This document shows positions 1-7,979 of a DNA stretch of 64,000 nucleotides, piece after piece. Every line of letters starts with the position of its first letter. Within the stretch, counting starts at the first letter, position 1. The notes under the pieces are model-generated. The model saw only the letters and a list, made by a program, of their open reading frames with translations. It searched no databases and was not told the DNA's origin. The stretch covers positions 3,507,555 to 3,571,554 of the forward strand of contig NZ_KZ454941.1 in assembly GCF_002797375.1 (NCBI RefSeq). The letters run 5' to 3'. This stretch comes from Bacillus sp. FJAT-42315 (GTDB taxonomy: Bacteria; Bacillota; Bacilli; Bacillales; Domibacillaceae). Both the position numbers and the translations under genes were made by a program.

Positions 1-1
1 T

Positions 2-697
2 GATGATAATCCGGAGCTTTTCATGGATACAGTAAGAGAACAATTAAAGGACTACACATCCATCGGCTCTCGCTACGAACCAAATATTGAAATGATCAGT
101 TCTTTGCAACCAGATTTAATTATTGCTGATTTAAATCACCATAAAAACGTTTATGATCAATTAAAAGACATTGCACCAACTATTGTTTTAGACGACCACC
201 AAGCAGATTATAAGCAAATGCTTGATAACTATTTAGTGATTGCAAAAGCTGTAGGAAAAGAAGCAGAAGGAAAACAGCGTTTAGAAGAACATCAACAAAA
301 AATTGAAGAAGCACAGCAAAAATTAGGTGAAACGGCTCTAACTGTATTACCTGCTGTAACAAATCCAGAAGGGTTGTTTGCTCATTCAGATCATTCTTAC
401 ACAGGCTCTTTTCTAACAAGCATCGGCTTTAATGATCCAGTGCAAAGTGAGGATTCTTATCCAAAATTAAGCTTGGAGCAATTGGTTGAAACGAATCCAC
501 AAGCTATTTTCTTGCTACCAGCTACAGAAGAAACGATTGTAGATGAATGGAAAAACAACCCTTTATGGCAAGAAATTGATGCTGTGAAGAACGATCAAGT
601 ATTTATAGTGGAACGTAGAGATTGGGCGCTATCACGCGGATTGATTGGTTCTGAAAAAATGATTGAGGACATCGTAAAGCATTTAGGAGAACAGTAA
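2..697 (+). CDS. Iron-siderophore ABC transporter substrate-binding protein (5' truncated)
   Basis: This is the C-terminal part of a periplasmic-binding-protein-like (FecB/TroA fold) lipoprotein that captures ferric siderophores outside the membrane. The reading frame is open to the left edge of the window, so the signal peptide and lipobox are missing and the internal ATG at 23 is not the true start. Family features visible are the IEMISSLQPDLIIADLNHH segment (metal-chelate receptor family) and a C-terminal WALSRGLIGSEKMIEDIV helix. Two FecCD permease genes follow directly (1 bp gap), and no ATPase gene is present, as in the Bacillus feuABC and yfiYZ-yfhA loci that borrow the ATPase YusV. 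The siderophore cannot be told from sequence. Confidence 0.9.
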   Translation, partial: DDNPELFMDTVREQLKDYTSIGSRYEPNIEMISSLQPDLIIADLNHHKNVYDQLKDIAPTIVLDDHQADYKQMLDNYLVIAKAVGKEAEGKQRLEEHQQKIEEAQQKLGETALTVLPAVTNPEGLFAHSDHSYTGSFLTSIGFNDPVQSEDSYPKLSLEQLVETNPQAIFLLPATEETIVDEWKNNPLWQEIDAVKNDQVFIVERRDWALSRGLIGSEKMIEDIVKHLGEQ

Positions 698-698
698 A

Positions 699-1718
699 AT
701 GAATACGTTTTCCCTTAGAAAGCAGAAACCTAAAATGTTTCTGCTCTTCCTTTTTTCCATCACATTTTTTCTCATTGTCATCGGTTTCTTCATTAGTTTG
801 AAATGGGGACAAGCGACCATTTCATGGCGTGCTTTACTAGAGGCAGTGACCTATCAAGGACACGACAAAGAGCATCTTTATATTCAAACATTAAGAATGC
901 CAAGAACATTTATGGCTTTTGTTATTGGTTATCATATGGCGTTAGCAGGGCTACTGACCCAGCTTGTGACGAAAAATCCAATTGCATCGCCACACGTTTT
1001 TGGTATAAATGCTGGAGCTTCCTTAGCTGTTGTTCTTGGATTAATTTTGTTTCCGAGCTTAACTTTAACCTTTTCTATTTACTTAGCATTCATTGGGGCC
1101 ATCATCGGTGCTTTTCTCGTCTTGTCGTTAGTAGGAGTTCACCAAAAGCAGCCTGTTCGAATCGCTTTAGCAGGAATTGCTGTTCATTTTCTTTTATCTT
1201 CTTTAACAGAAGGATTGATGATCATGAATCAACATTCAACGGATAGCATGATCTTCTGGCTAGTTGGAGCTGTCGATCAAGTAGGGTGGTCAGATCTACA
1301 AACGATCTTTCCTTGGTCTATCATTGGGAGTATTGCTTTATTATTAATGTTGCCTTCGTTTAAGCTTTTACTTATTGATGATGAGGTAGCTATTGGTCTT
1401 GGGCAAAGGGTTTTGCTAGTCAAATGGATGGCGCTACTCATCGTTACCTTGTTAGCAGGATCAGCCGTCGCTATTTGTGGACCAATCGCTTTTGTGGGAC
1501 TGTTAGTTCCTCATATTGCACGTTTATTAGTCGGCAACAAGCTAGGGCTGCTTTTCCCATTTACTGGACTATTAGGTGGTTTGCTACTTATTTATGCCGA
1601 TTTCTTTAGTCGTTTTATTGCCTATCCTTATGAATCGCCAGTCGGGATTTTAACAGCAATTATTGGTGGACCTTTCTTTATTTATTTAGCTCGTAAGAAA
1701 GGAGGAGCCATCTCATGA
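699..1718 (+). CDS. FecCD-family siderophore ABC permease 1
   Basis: Integral membrane permease of a ferric-siderophore importer, 339 residues, close to the family's usual 330-350. It has about nine to ten hydrophobic helices, the YHMALAGLLTQLVTKNPIASP segment near residue 75-95 and the family coupling region around GPIAFVGLLVPHIARLL (about residue 265) that contacts the ATPase. The ATG at 699 has AGGAGA eight bases upstream. It overlaps the next permease gene by 4 bp, so the two are translationally coupled and probably form a heterodimer. The matching ATPase is not in the window. Confidence 0.93.
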   Translation: MNTFSLRKQKPKMFLLFLFSITFFLIVIGFFISLKWGQATISWRALLEAVTYQGHDKEHLYIQTLRMPRTFMAFVIGYHMALAGLLTQLVTKNPIASPHVFGINAGASLAVVLGLILFPSLTLTFSIYLAFIGAIIGAFLVLSLVGVHQKQPVRIALAGIAVHFLLSSLTEGLMIMNQHSTDSMIFWLVGAVDQVGWSDLQTIFPWSIIGSIALLLMLPSFKLLLIDDEVAIGLGQRVLLVKWMALLIVTLLAGSAVAICGPIAFVGLLVPHIARLLVGNKLGLLFPFTGLLGGLLLIYADFFSRFIAYPYESPVGILTAIIGGPFFIYLARKKGGAIS

Positions 1719-2695
1719 AAAGAACGCTCATATTTATTTGTTCTTCTGCATTGCTAATAGCTTTTTTTCTTTTGTCCTTAAGTGTTGGCGCCGTTTCTAT
1801 TCCCATTCAAGATTTATGGCTTAGTCTGTTTCAAACGGATACCCCTTTCACTTTTATTATCTGGGAATATCGATTGCCTCGTGCTGTCATTAGTATTCTT
1901 GCAGGCTTTGGATTAGCAGTAGCAGGCGTCATATTACAAAGCCTTGTTCGCAACCCATTAGCAAGCCCTGATGTCATCGGTCTAACGAAAGGAGCGGGTT
2001 TTTTTGCCGCGTTGGTCATCTTTCTGTTCCCTAGTGCTCCTAAATATGTTTTGCCAATTTCCGCCTTAATGGGTGCATTTTTAGTGTTTCTTCTGCTTTT
2101 GCTTTTAAGTAAGCGTTTGACGTTAAGTCCAGCATCCTTTGCATTAGTTGGTATAGCATTAGGCGCAATTTTTCAATCAGGCATTCAATACTTACTTGTT
2201 AAGTACCCTACTGATATTAATATGGCGTTATTATGGATGTCAGGGAGTTTGTGGGGCAGAGGTTGGAGCGAGGTGCTATCCCTTTTTCCATGGATCATCA
2301 TTCTTCTTCCCGTTGCATGGGGGCAATACCCTAAGTTAAATATTTTTCAGTTAGGTGATGAATATAGCCAATCTTTAGGGCTTGATCTAATTCGGCAACG
2401 TTTTTGGTTATTGCTGCTCTCTGTTACATTAGCAGGTGTTTCAGTAGCGGCAGTAGGTTCTATCGGTTTTATTGGATTAATTGCCCCGCATATCGCTCGT
2501 CAGCTTGTCGGTGGGCGACATCAGCTATTAATTCCGTTAGCAGCATTAATTGGCGCTAACTTAATGTTATTAGGTGATAGCATAGGCAGAATGCTCATTA
2601 TTCCTAGAGAGGTTCCAGTCGGTGTAATGACCGCCATCATCGGTGCTCCTTATTTTATATTTTTATTAAGGAAGGAATATAGAAAGAAAGGGTAA
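1715..2695 (+). CDS. FecCD-family siderophore ABC permease 2
   Basis: Second permease subunit, 326 residues, paralogous to the preceding gene. Conserved parts are the LVRNPLASPDVIG segment (about residue 80), the EYRLPRAVISILAGFGLAVAG start of the core, and the GSIGFIGLIAPHIARQLVGG coupling region near residue 250. It overlaps the upstream permease stop (ATGA-type junction) and ends the operon. No gene for an ATP-binding subunit follows; the next gene belongs to an unrelated riboswitch-controlled unit. Confidence 0.93.
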   Translation: MKRTLIFICSSALLIAFFLLSLSVGAVSIPIQDLWLSLFQTDTPFTFIIWEYRLPRAVISILAGFGLAVAGVILQSLVRNPLASPDVIGLTKGAGFFAALVIFLFPSAPKYVLPISALMGAFLVFLLLLLLSKRLTLSPASFALVGIALGAIFQSGIQYLLVKYPTDINMALLWMSGSLWGRGWSEVLSLFPWIIILLPVAWGQYPKLNIFQLGDEYSQSLGLDLIRQRFWLLLLSVTLAGVSVAAVGSIGFIGLIAPHIARQLVGGRHQLLIPLAALIGANLMLLGDSIGRMLIIPREVPVGVMTAIIGAPYFIFLLRKEYRKKG

Positions 2696-2814
2696 AAAAA
2701 GGTACTTATCACTCCCCACCCTTGACAAACTAAAGCTTAGAAATCACTATGTAGTTAGTAGCTTCCATATCAAAATTGAATAAAGCGCAAACAGTGAATT
2801 TTGTTTGTGAAATA

Positions 2815-2912
2815 TGCTTTCTAGGGTTCCGCAGATAATACAACTGGTCTGGTCCGAGAGAAAGCTCACAGCGCTTTGCTGTGTCACGGAAGGATAAAAG
2901 CCTGGGAGATTA
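2815..2912 (+). ncRNA. Guanidine-I riboswitch (ykkC-type leader)
   Basis: The leader holds the hallmark blocks of the ykkC class in order: CTAGGGTTCCG (2821-2831), CTGGTCTGGTCCGAGAG (2844-2860), a variable hairpin, CACGGAAGGATAAAAGCC (2885-2902) and GGGAGA. The last block is also the 5' arm of the terminator that follows, the expected arrangement for a guanidine-ON switch. It precedes two SMR genes, the classical partners of this RNA. Boundaries are approximate because the P1 stem was not folded. Confidence 0.93.
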
Positions 2913-2939
2913 TTTTTGATAATCTCTCAGGCTTTTTTG
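2898..2939 (+). terminator. Intrinsic terminator of the guanidine riboswitch
   Basis: A strong stem pairs AGCCTGGGAGATTA with TAATCTCTCAGGCT, then a T-run. Its 5' arm overlaps the conserved 3' end of the riboswitch, so ligand binding and termination exclude each other. Confidence 0.9.
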
Positions 2940-2964
2940 CTTACATATTAAGGAGGACGATGAA

Positions 2965-3306
2965 ATGGATAAGGATTGGTTGAAAGTATTTATAGCAGCT
3001 TTTTTTGAAGTGTTCTGGGTGATTGGGTTAAAACATGCGGATTCTTTTTGGACTTGGACTGGCACCTTGATCTCTATCTTCATTAGCTTTTATATGATGA
3101 TTATGGCCGGAAAGAAATTACCTGTTGGAACCGTCTATGCCGTTTTTGTAGGGTTAGGAACGGCCGGAACCGTTTTGTCGGAAATTTTATTTTTCGGAGA
3201 ACCCGTTAAAATAGCGAAACTGTTGCTTATTCTCGTATTATTAATCGGCGTGATTGGATTAAAGCTGGTCACAAAAAGTGACCATTCGGAAGGAGCGGAG
3301 TCATAA
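2965..3306 (+). CDS. ykkC: SMR-family guanidinium exporter subunit (YkkC-like)
   Basis: Small multidrug resistance protein of 113 residues with four membrane helices. The essential membrane-embedded glutamate is at residue 15 in [14 protein letters not shown], and the [11 protein letters not shown] motif marks helix 3. AGGAGG lies a few bases before the ATG. The gene overlaps ykkD by one base (TAATG). Established knowledge: SMR proteins under ykkC RNAs export guanidinium by proton antiport (Gdx type). The pair probably forms a heterodimer as in B. subtilis YkkCD. Confidence 0.93.
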   Translation: MDKDWLKVFIAAFFEVFWVIGLKHADSFWTWTGTLISIFISFYMMIMAGKKLPVGTVYAVFVGLGTAGTVLSEILFFGEPVKIAKLLLILVLLIGVIGLKLVTKSDHSEGAES

Positions 3307-3620
3307 TGGCTTGGATACCTCTCATTTTAGCAGGTATGTTTGAAATGCTTGGAGTTGTGATGATTAATAAATTTCATCAAGATAAAAACTTGTCATCATT
3401 TATATATATGATCGTTAGTTTTAGCGCGAGCTTTCTGTTCCTTGCTATAGCAATGAAATCACTGCCGATGGGAACAGCCTATGCGATTTGGACAGGAATC
3501 GGCGCTTCTGGTGGTGCGATTTTAGGAATGCTTCTATACAACGAACCGAAAAATTGGCCGCGATTGCTTTTTATTAGCATGGTGCTTGGAGCAGCGATTG
3601 GATTAAAGCTTATCTCTTAA
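3306..3620 (+). CDS. ykkD: SMR-family guanidinium exporter subunit (YkkD-like)
   Basis: Partner SMR subunit, 104 residues, four helices, with the conserved glutamate at residue 13 in AGMFEMLGVVMIN and the GTAYAIWTGIGA motif in helix 3. It starts on the last base of the ykkC stop codon, so the two are made in coupled amounts. It is controlled by the guanidine-I riboswitch upstream. Its last 11 bases overlap the 3' end of the convergent gene on the opposite strand. Confidence 0.93.
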   Translation: MAWIPLILAGMFEMLGVVMINKFHQDKNLSSFIYMIVSFSASFLFLAIAMKSLPMGTAYAIWTGIGASGGAILGMLLYNEPKNWPRLLFISMVLGAAIGLKLIS

Positions 3621-4227
3621 TTTCCTTCAACAAGCGGTCATGTAGTTTTGAAAGGAAAAGTAACGCAAGGATCGAACCTACCAATGTTAAAGACATGTCC
3701 CATTGGGCATCCCATTGATCCCCTTGCATGCCTAGAAATCCTTGTGTCACCTTTCCTCCTTTCGCTATTTTAAAAGCCAGCCATTCAATGATTTCATACA
3801 AAGCGGAAATAGCGAGCACAAGCCCTGTCACGATGGAAAATAGCCAGCCACCTACAGTTAATGACGTTTTTCGCAATAGGATTTCCCTAATGACAATAGC
3901 AAATAATCCCTTCAAAAAATGACCCAACCGGTCATAGTCGTTTCTTTTTAAATCGAACTGATCTTGAAGCCAATCAAAAAGAGGAACGTCAGAATATGTA
4001 TAATGCCCTCCAACAAACATTAGCATCGCTAATATCGCCATGATCGTATAAGAAAGCGTAGTAAAACGAAAACGATGATAGATCGCAACGACAACGATCA
4101 ATCCAATTAATGCAGGAACCACTTCTAATGCCCACGATGAATAACTCGTTGGCTTGATGACAGACCAGATGAAAACAGCGATCACGACCAAAAGCAAATA
4201 TAGATGAACTCTACTTTTTTGAGGCAA
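3610..4227 (-). CDS. YjdF/DUF2238-family membrane protein
   Basis: Polytopic membrane protein of about 205 residues with roughly six helices. The DRLGHFLKGLFAIVIREIL segment and the later ALYEIIEWLAFK and QGDQWDAQWDMSLTLVGS blocks are signatures of the DUF2238 (YjdF) family, whose function is not known to me. The frame is open up to an ATG at 4281, but that ATG has no ribosome binding site, whereas a TTG at 4227 is preceded by GGAG at proper distance and starts right before the first helix. Its 3' end overlaps ykkD tail-to-tail. Confidence 0.8.
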   Translation of the reverse strand: MPQKSRVHLYLLLVVIAVFIWSVIKPTSYSSWALEVVPALIGLIVVVAIYHRFRFTTLSYTIMAILAMLMFVGGHYTYSDVPLFDWLQDQFDLKRNDYDRLGHFLKGLFAIVIREILLRKTSLTVGGWLFSIVTGLVLAISALYEIIEWLAFKIAKGGKVTQGFLGMQGDQWDAQWDMSLTLVGSILALLFLSKLHDRLLKEIKR

Positions 4228-4323
4228 ATGTTTCACTCCAATGCCAGAAATTATTGCTTGTAGTATGTGAAAAAACGTCATTTTTCATTCGGAATGAAGA
4301 TCAAAATCCGGCGTATGATCGAA

Positions 4324-4370
4324 AAAGAAAGAAGGACATCACTCAAGCGAGCAATACCCTTCTTTCTTAT
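4324..4370 (-). terminator. Terminator after the AlkC-like gene
   Basis: A stem pairs AAGAAAGAAGG with CCTTCTTTCTT around a 20-base loop. On the minus strand it is followed by TTTTTC, so it ends the transcript of the AlkC-like repair gene. Confidence 0.6.
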
Positions 4371-4442
4371 TTTACAATCCTAAAATTTGAAACGGGATAA
4401 AAAACAAATCATTCTTCTTTTGTCTATGAATTTAACACTCCT

Positions 4443-5264
4443 TTACCTATTTTTCATAATCGTTCTCTTCGCCTTTTTTACAATGCGTTTTGTTTCTTTC
4501 GCATCTGATACCTTCTCCCATTCATCGCAAACGGAAAGCACCCATTCCGGTTGTGTCTTGCTCGCATCGTTTAGCCAATTGCCAACCGAATCTTGCACAT
4601 ATTTCGATTCATCAGATTTCACTTGTTCTAAAATGGGAAGAGCGATTTGCGGTTCGTTTTTTAATTCTCCAATATGTTTGCACCAAACACCACGAGGCCG
4701 GATCGATTCAACAGCAAATCGGCGAATATTTTCATCGGAGTCGTTCGCCCATTCTTTCAATAGTTTGACGCTGGTCTCAAGTTCCTTCACAAGCGACTCC
4801 CTAACAGCCATCCACGCAATCTCTCTCACACCAAAATGATGATCAGCAGCAAACTTTCTAATCTTAAATAGTAGCTCTTTAACTCCAACATCCATAGTCG
4901 AACCAACTATAAAGGCCGCCCAACACCGAACACTGTCTGATGGATGATCGGCGAGTAAGGAGAACGTTTGATCAGCTGTTTCCCCATCTACTTTTTGGAG
5001 TATTTCGTGCAAGTTTTCTCCGATCATCCGAATCGCTTTCATACCATTCGTCATATTCGCCACTTCTAATTTGAATAAAAGATCATCCAAATGCTCTGAC
5101 AATCCAACTGCAGGCAACACTTTTTTCAATAATACCCTTTGATCTACCGCTAACCATTCGGTCAAATTGACACTTTCAATCTCACCTAAGTTAAGTAAAT
5201 TCAGCACCTGCTCTGGAATATTCGCAGCTTTAGTAGCCCCTTTACGACCTATAATAGGTTCCAT
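4443..5264 (-). CDS. HEAT-repeat DNA alkylation repair protein (AlkC-like)
   Basis: Protein of 273 residues made of helical HEAT-like repeats, resembling the AlkC/AlkD-type 3-methyladenine DNA glycosylases. The diagnostic stretch is ENIRRFAVESIRPRGVWC, a region conserved in the COG4335 group, followed by KYVQDSVGNWLNDASK. In the frame a further ATG lies at 5330, but the ATG at 5264 (MEPIIGRKG) has AAGGGGTG eight bases upstream and is preferred. The protein would excise alkylated purines from the chromosome. Substrate range is inferred from the family only. It appears to be transcribed alone. Confidence 0.8.
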   Translation of the reverse strand: MEPIIGRKGATKAANIPEQVLNLLNLGEIESVNLTEWLAVDQRVLLKKVLPAVGLSEHLDDLLFKLEVANMTNGMKAIRMIGENLHEILQKVDGETADQTFSLLADHPSDSVRCWAAFIVGSTMDVGVKELLFKIRKFAADHHFGVREIAWMAVRESLVKELETSVKLLKEWANDSDENIRRFAVESIRPRGVWCKHIGELKNEPQIALPILEQVKSDESKYVQDSVGNWLNDASKTQPEWVLSVCDEWEKVSDAKETKRIVKKAKRTIMKNR

Positions 5265-5330
5265 ATCATTCACCCCTTCATTATCCCAACTTAAACATAG
5301 TTTACTATTTTCTATAATATTTCTAATCAT

Positions 5331-5515
5331 TATCTTTTTATAAAAACATTGGTAATTACTATAATAGGGAAGAAAATATAAATGTTCAAATAAGAACTAA
5401 CCTTCTATGAATAAGGAAGATGATGGTATGAGCACAACTATCAATTTAACCTAAAAAAACCCTGTTTGAAATGACTCAAACAGGGTGAAATGGCTTATCT
5501 CATTTGCGTTTCACT
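5331..5515. other. Intergenic stretch with an eight-codon ORF
   Basis: On the plus strand an ATG near 5428 follows AAGGAAGATGATGGT and encodes only MSTTINLT before a stop, then the terminator hairpin. It may be a decayed gene remnant. Nothing else is recognisable. Confidence 0.25.
5456..5488 (-). terminator. Terminator after the small oxidase-like membrane gene
   Basis: Perfect stem ACCCTGTTTGA / TCAAACAGGGT with a short loop, followed on the minus strand by a T7 run. Confidence 0.85.
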
Positions 5516-5902
5516 TTATTTTTTCTCAATAAAAAATGTCGTAATGACAAACAAAATGAAGCTTATTAATAAAGTAACCCCGCCACCGATATAAAATACT
5601 AAAGAAATGCCTTTAGATATATTAAACGGCTGAAGAAATGTCATCCACATCCCTATCGTTAAACCAGTGGAGCCAATAATAGCCGTCCATGTATGCCATA
5701 CTGCTAATGTTTTCGCTTTAATTGTAAATACTTGATAATAAACACCCCAAGCAAACAAAGTTAACCAACCGACAACAAGTATATGAGCATGAATCGGCCG
5801 AAAAGCATACGATCCCGAACCAGCCATATGCGCTCCTAACATTGCTCCGATCACCGCAAAGATAGCTGAAAACCGGATGAGTAATAAGTTCCTTCCGTTC
5901 AT
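5516..5902 (-). CDS. Small membrane protein resembling a fragment of haem-copper oxidase subunit I
   Basis: Protein of 128 residues with four predicted membrane helices. The RPIHAHILVVGWLTLFAWGVYY stretch (about residue 36-57) resembles a helix of NorB/CcoN-type oxidase subunit I that carries a haem-ligand histidine. Proteins of this size occur in Bacillaceae as stand-alone single-gene units and are often labelled cytochrome c oxidase. They are far too short to be a catalytic subunit. AGGAGAGG precedes the ATG, and a strong terminator follows, so it is monocistronic. Function unknown; haem binding is an inference from the histidine pair. Confidence 0.75.
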   Translation of the reverse strand: MNGRNLLLIRFSAIFAVIGAMLGAHMAGSGSYAFRPIHAHILVVGWLTLFAWGVYYQVFTIKAKTLAVWHTWTAIIGSTGLTIGMWMTFLQPFNISKGISLVFYIGGGVTLLISFILFVITTFFIEKK

Positions 5903-6027
5903 AAGTATCCTCTCCTACAATTATTTTCTACTAATATTGTAGGGAATGAAAATGAACAGAAGATGAATGCGATGTTACAATTTATCTTTTCGATTAGGGA
6001 AACCCTAGTTCTTTTCTTCTTTTATTA

Positions 6028-7140
6028 TCAAACATCATTGTATGTCCCGTAATTAACAGCACATGAGCGACTAATAAAAAACTGGTCATTCGTTCCTTTT
6101 CGCTGTAAATAGAGAGTATTCGCTTGATTGGTTAATTCATATAACTGATCTAAATGGTAAACTCCGGTCGGAAGATGACTACTATATAAAGAAGATCCTA
6201 CAGCAGCAGCCACTTGAGCTGTGATCAATGACTCGTTTTCTCCGTGTAAAGATAAACCAACTCGTTTCTTTTCTCCCTCTTTAAAGCCATATGCATCCAC
6301 TTTTACTGCGTATTGTGCCGTTCCTATTCTTAATGAACTTAGCAACTTAACCATCGAGGAACGCACAGCTTTTTTCTCAAGAAAACGACTCACTCCCATT
6401 CTGCGTAATAAAGCCATCGAAGCAGTCATCCAATGAGAATCAAAGCATAAACGTGTAGCTACCGTCGGGACATGCAAAGTACGGGGAAGAGTTTGCTGAT
6501 CAGAGAAAGGAAAGCGGTATGCTACATGCTTGCCCAAACTTGAACCAAAATCAGTTAGTTGCCTATCTGTAAAACTATCAACAGCGACTAATTGATTATT
6601 TTGCATCACTTCAAAACCACTGTTCACTTGATCTATCGTCCACTCTATAGCCGCTTTCCCGTGGCTATCTCCTAAGCCTAGCATAATAGCAATATCGATA
6701 CGATCCGTCTGATCGAACACCAACTTCGCCTGTTGCGCTAGTAAATTTGTCAAACCAGGGGCTAGCCCAACACTTAGTACCCCCGTTGCCTCACAAGACT
6801 CCGCATTCAGCTTTTCCAACTGAGATAAAAACGAACCCTTTGCAGAAATATCCACATAATGAGTGCCGTTCATCAAACATTTTCTAGCGAACGTCGGACT
6901 TTCCTGATCAATGCACATAATGACTAATTTTGTCCGCTCAAGCCACTGCCAATCAACTGACTCATCTGTCGTTAGCTGTTGAGGCTTCACCTTTCCATTC
7001 ATCGTTTGGCAAAAGCGCTCCGCCTGCTCTAGTCGTCTCCCTGCTGCATAGACACGACCTGGATAAACCTCCCCTAACATCTTACATATTTGTCCTCCCA
7101 CATGACCGTATCCACCAACAACTACAATATCTTTTTTCAT
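6028..7140 (-). CDS. Saccharopine dehydrogenase-like NAD(P)-dependent oxidoreductase
   Basis: Protein of 370 residues. The N-terminus has a Rossmann nucleotide-binding loop, VVVGGYGHVGGQI, residues 5-17. A catalytic/lid region follows that resembles the saccharopine dehydrogenase NADP-binding family, with HYVDISAKGSF near residue 93 and GLAPGLTNLLAQQA near residue 125. It would reduce an imine or carbonyl on a small substrate, which cannot be named. The gene overlaps the upstream methyltransferase by 4 bp (ATGA), so the two are coupled and may act in sequence. A Fur-like operator lies in front of the pair. It is not an opine-metallophore dehydrogenase of the CntM type as far as I can see. Confidence 0.85.
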   Translation of the reverse strand: MKKDIVVVGGYGHVGGQICKMLGEVYPGRVYAAGRRLEQAERFCQTMNGKVKPQQLTTDESVDWQWLERTKLVIMCIDQESPTFARKCLMNGTHYVDISAKGSFLSQLEKLNAESCEATGVLSVGLAPGLTNLLAQQAKLVFDQTDRIDIAIMLGLGDSHGKAAIEWTIDQVNSGFEVMQNNQLVAVDSFTDRQLTDFGSSLGKHVAYRFPFSDQQTLPRTLHVPTVATRLCFDSHWMTASMALLRRMGVSRFLEKKAVRSSMVKLLSSLRIGTAQYAVKVDAYGFKEGEKKRVGLSLHGENESLITAQVAAAVGSSLYSSHLPTGVYHLDQLYELTNQANTLYLQRKGTNDQFFISRSCAVNYGTYNDV

Positions 7141-7847
7141 CGTTTGTCGTTGTCACCACCTTTAATAGCAAACCAACCGTCAATTAAATACGCACTAAAA
7201 AATCGGGTGACATTCATAAAACCAGCTCCATCAATTAAATCCTCCATTTCAGACGATGGAATCGGATGAGTCGTTTCACCCATCGAAGCGGCAAACCGCT
7301 CCCATTCCTGCTCAGGTATACCATTCGCCAACATATGACGTTTCCAAGCTTGCATTTGCCACTCAAAAGCTTGCGATCTCGAATCTCCGTTAATCGATGC
7401 GATAAAAAACGGTGCGCCTACTTCCAATCGGTCAGCAATATCTTTTAAAAGAAGACGCTTTTTTTCCATATCGAGAAAATGTAAAACGAGCATACATGTA
7501 GCAGCCGTATAACATTGATCTAGCTGATCCACTTCTCCTTCCACTAATTCCACTTGTAGCTCCATTCCAGATAAATTCACTCTTTTTTGTGCCACATCTA
7601 GCATTTTCGCTGATGGGTCCACACCCGTAAATGCCCAATCGGGATGGCGTTCACCAAGCGTCACAAGCTCTTGTCCCCCTCCAGCACCAACAACGAGAAC
7701 GCTCGCTTGTTGATTCGTAAACTGAACAGCAAGCAAACGCTCCATCATATCATATAGCAACTCATAGCTAGGAATTTTCAGCGTGATCTTTTCTTGATAC
7801 GTATAGACATCTGAGTGATTCCAGTTTAAGTTATTGAATTCTGACAT
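7137..7847 (-). CDS. Class I SAM-dependent methyltransferase
   Basis: Protein of 236 residues with the class I methyltransferase core: motif I VLVVGAGGGQELVTLG (about residue 50), an acidic D of motif II in FTGVDPSAKMLDVAQKR, and a post-core MLVLHFLDMEKKRLLLKDIADRL helix as in CmoA-like and small-molecule methyltransferases. GGGAG lies before the ATG at 7847. It is the first gene of a two-gene unit with the dehydrogenase-like gene, transcribed away from a LuxR-type regulator. The methyl acceptor is unknown. Confidence 0.85.
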   Translation of the reverse strand: MSEFNNLNWNHSDVYTYQEKITLKIPSYELLYDMMERLLAVQFTNQQASVLVVGAGGGQELVTLGERHPDWAFTGVDPSAKMLDVAQKRVNLSGMELQVELVEGEVDQLDQCYTAATCMLVLHFLDMEKKRLLLKDIADRLEVGAPFFIASINGDSRSQAFEWQMQAWKRHMLANGIPEQEWERFAASMGETTHPIPSSEMEDLIDGAGFMNVTRFFSAYLIDGWFAIKGGDNDKR

Positions 7848-7882
7848 CTCTTTTCAACTCCCCATCTTTTTTGTAAAATTAA

Positions 7883-7910
7883 TTAATAATTATTCTCAAT
7901 TATAATGAGA
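7883..7910 (-). promoter_or_regulatory. Fur-like operator between the methyltransferase and LuxR genes
   Basis: On the minus strand 7899-7883 reads TTGAGAATAATTATTAA, matching the Fur/PerR/Zur-family 7-1-7 palindrome TTGATAATNATTATCAA at 14 of 16 defined positions. A second, overlapping palindrome, TCTCATTATAATTGAGA (about 7910-7894), extends the site as in multi-dimer Fur boxes. It lies about 40-60 bp before the methyltransferase start. Which family member binds cannot be decided by eye. Confidence 0.6.
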
Positions 7911-7927
7911 TAGTTGAAAAATCCTAT

Positions 7928-7941
7928 CCCATAAATATGGG
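7928..7941. promoter_or_regulatory. Palindrome upstream of the LuxR-type gene
   Basis: CCCATAAATATGGG is a near-perfect 14-bp inverted repeat about 40 bp before the regulator's start codon. It could be an autoregulatory operator; this is a guess from position. Confidence 0.3.
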
Positions 7942-7979
7942 GTTTTACTACTTTAAAAGAAACGACAAGGAGGATCGTT

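Noticed and set aside
5516..5902. Cytochrome c oxidase subunit
   Set aside because: Only 128 residues and four helices; it cannot hold the catalytic haem-copper centre, so it was called oxidase-like only.
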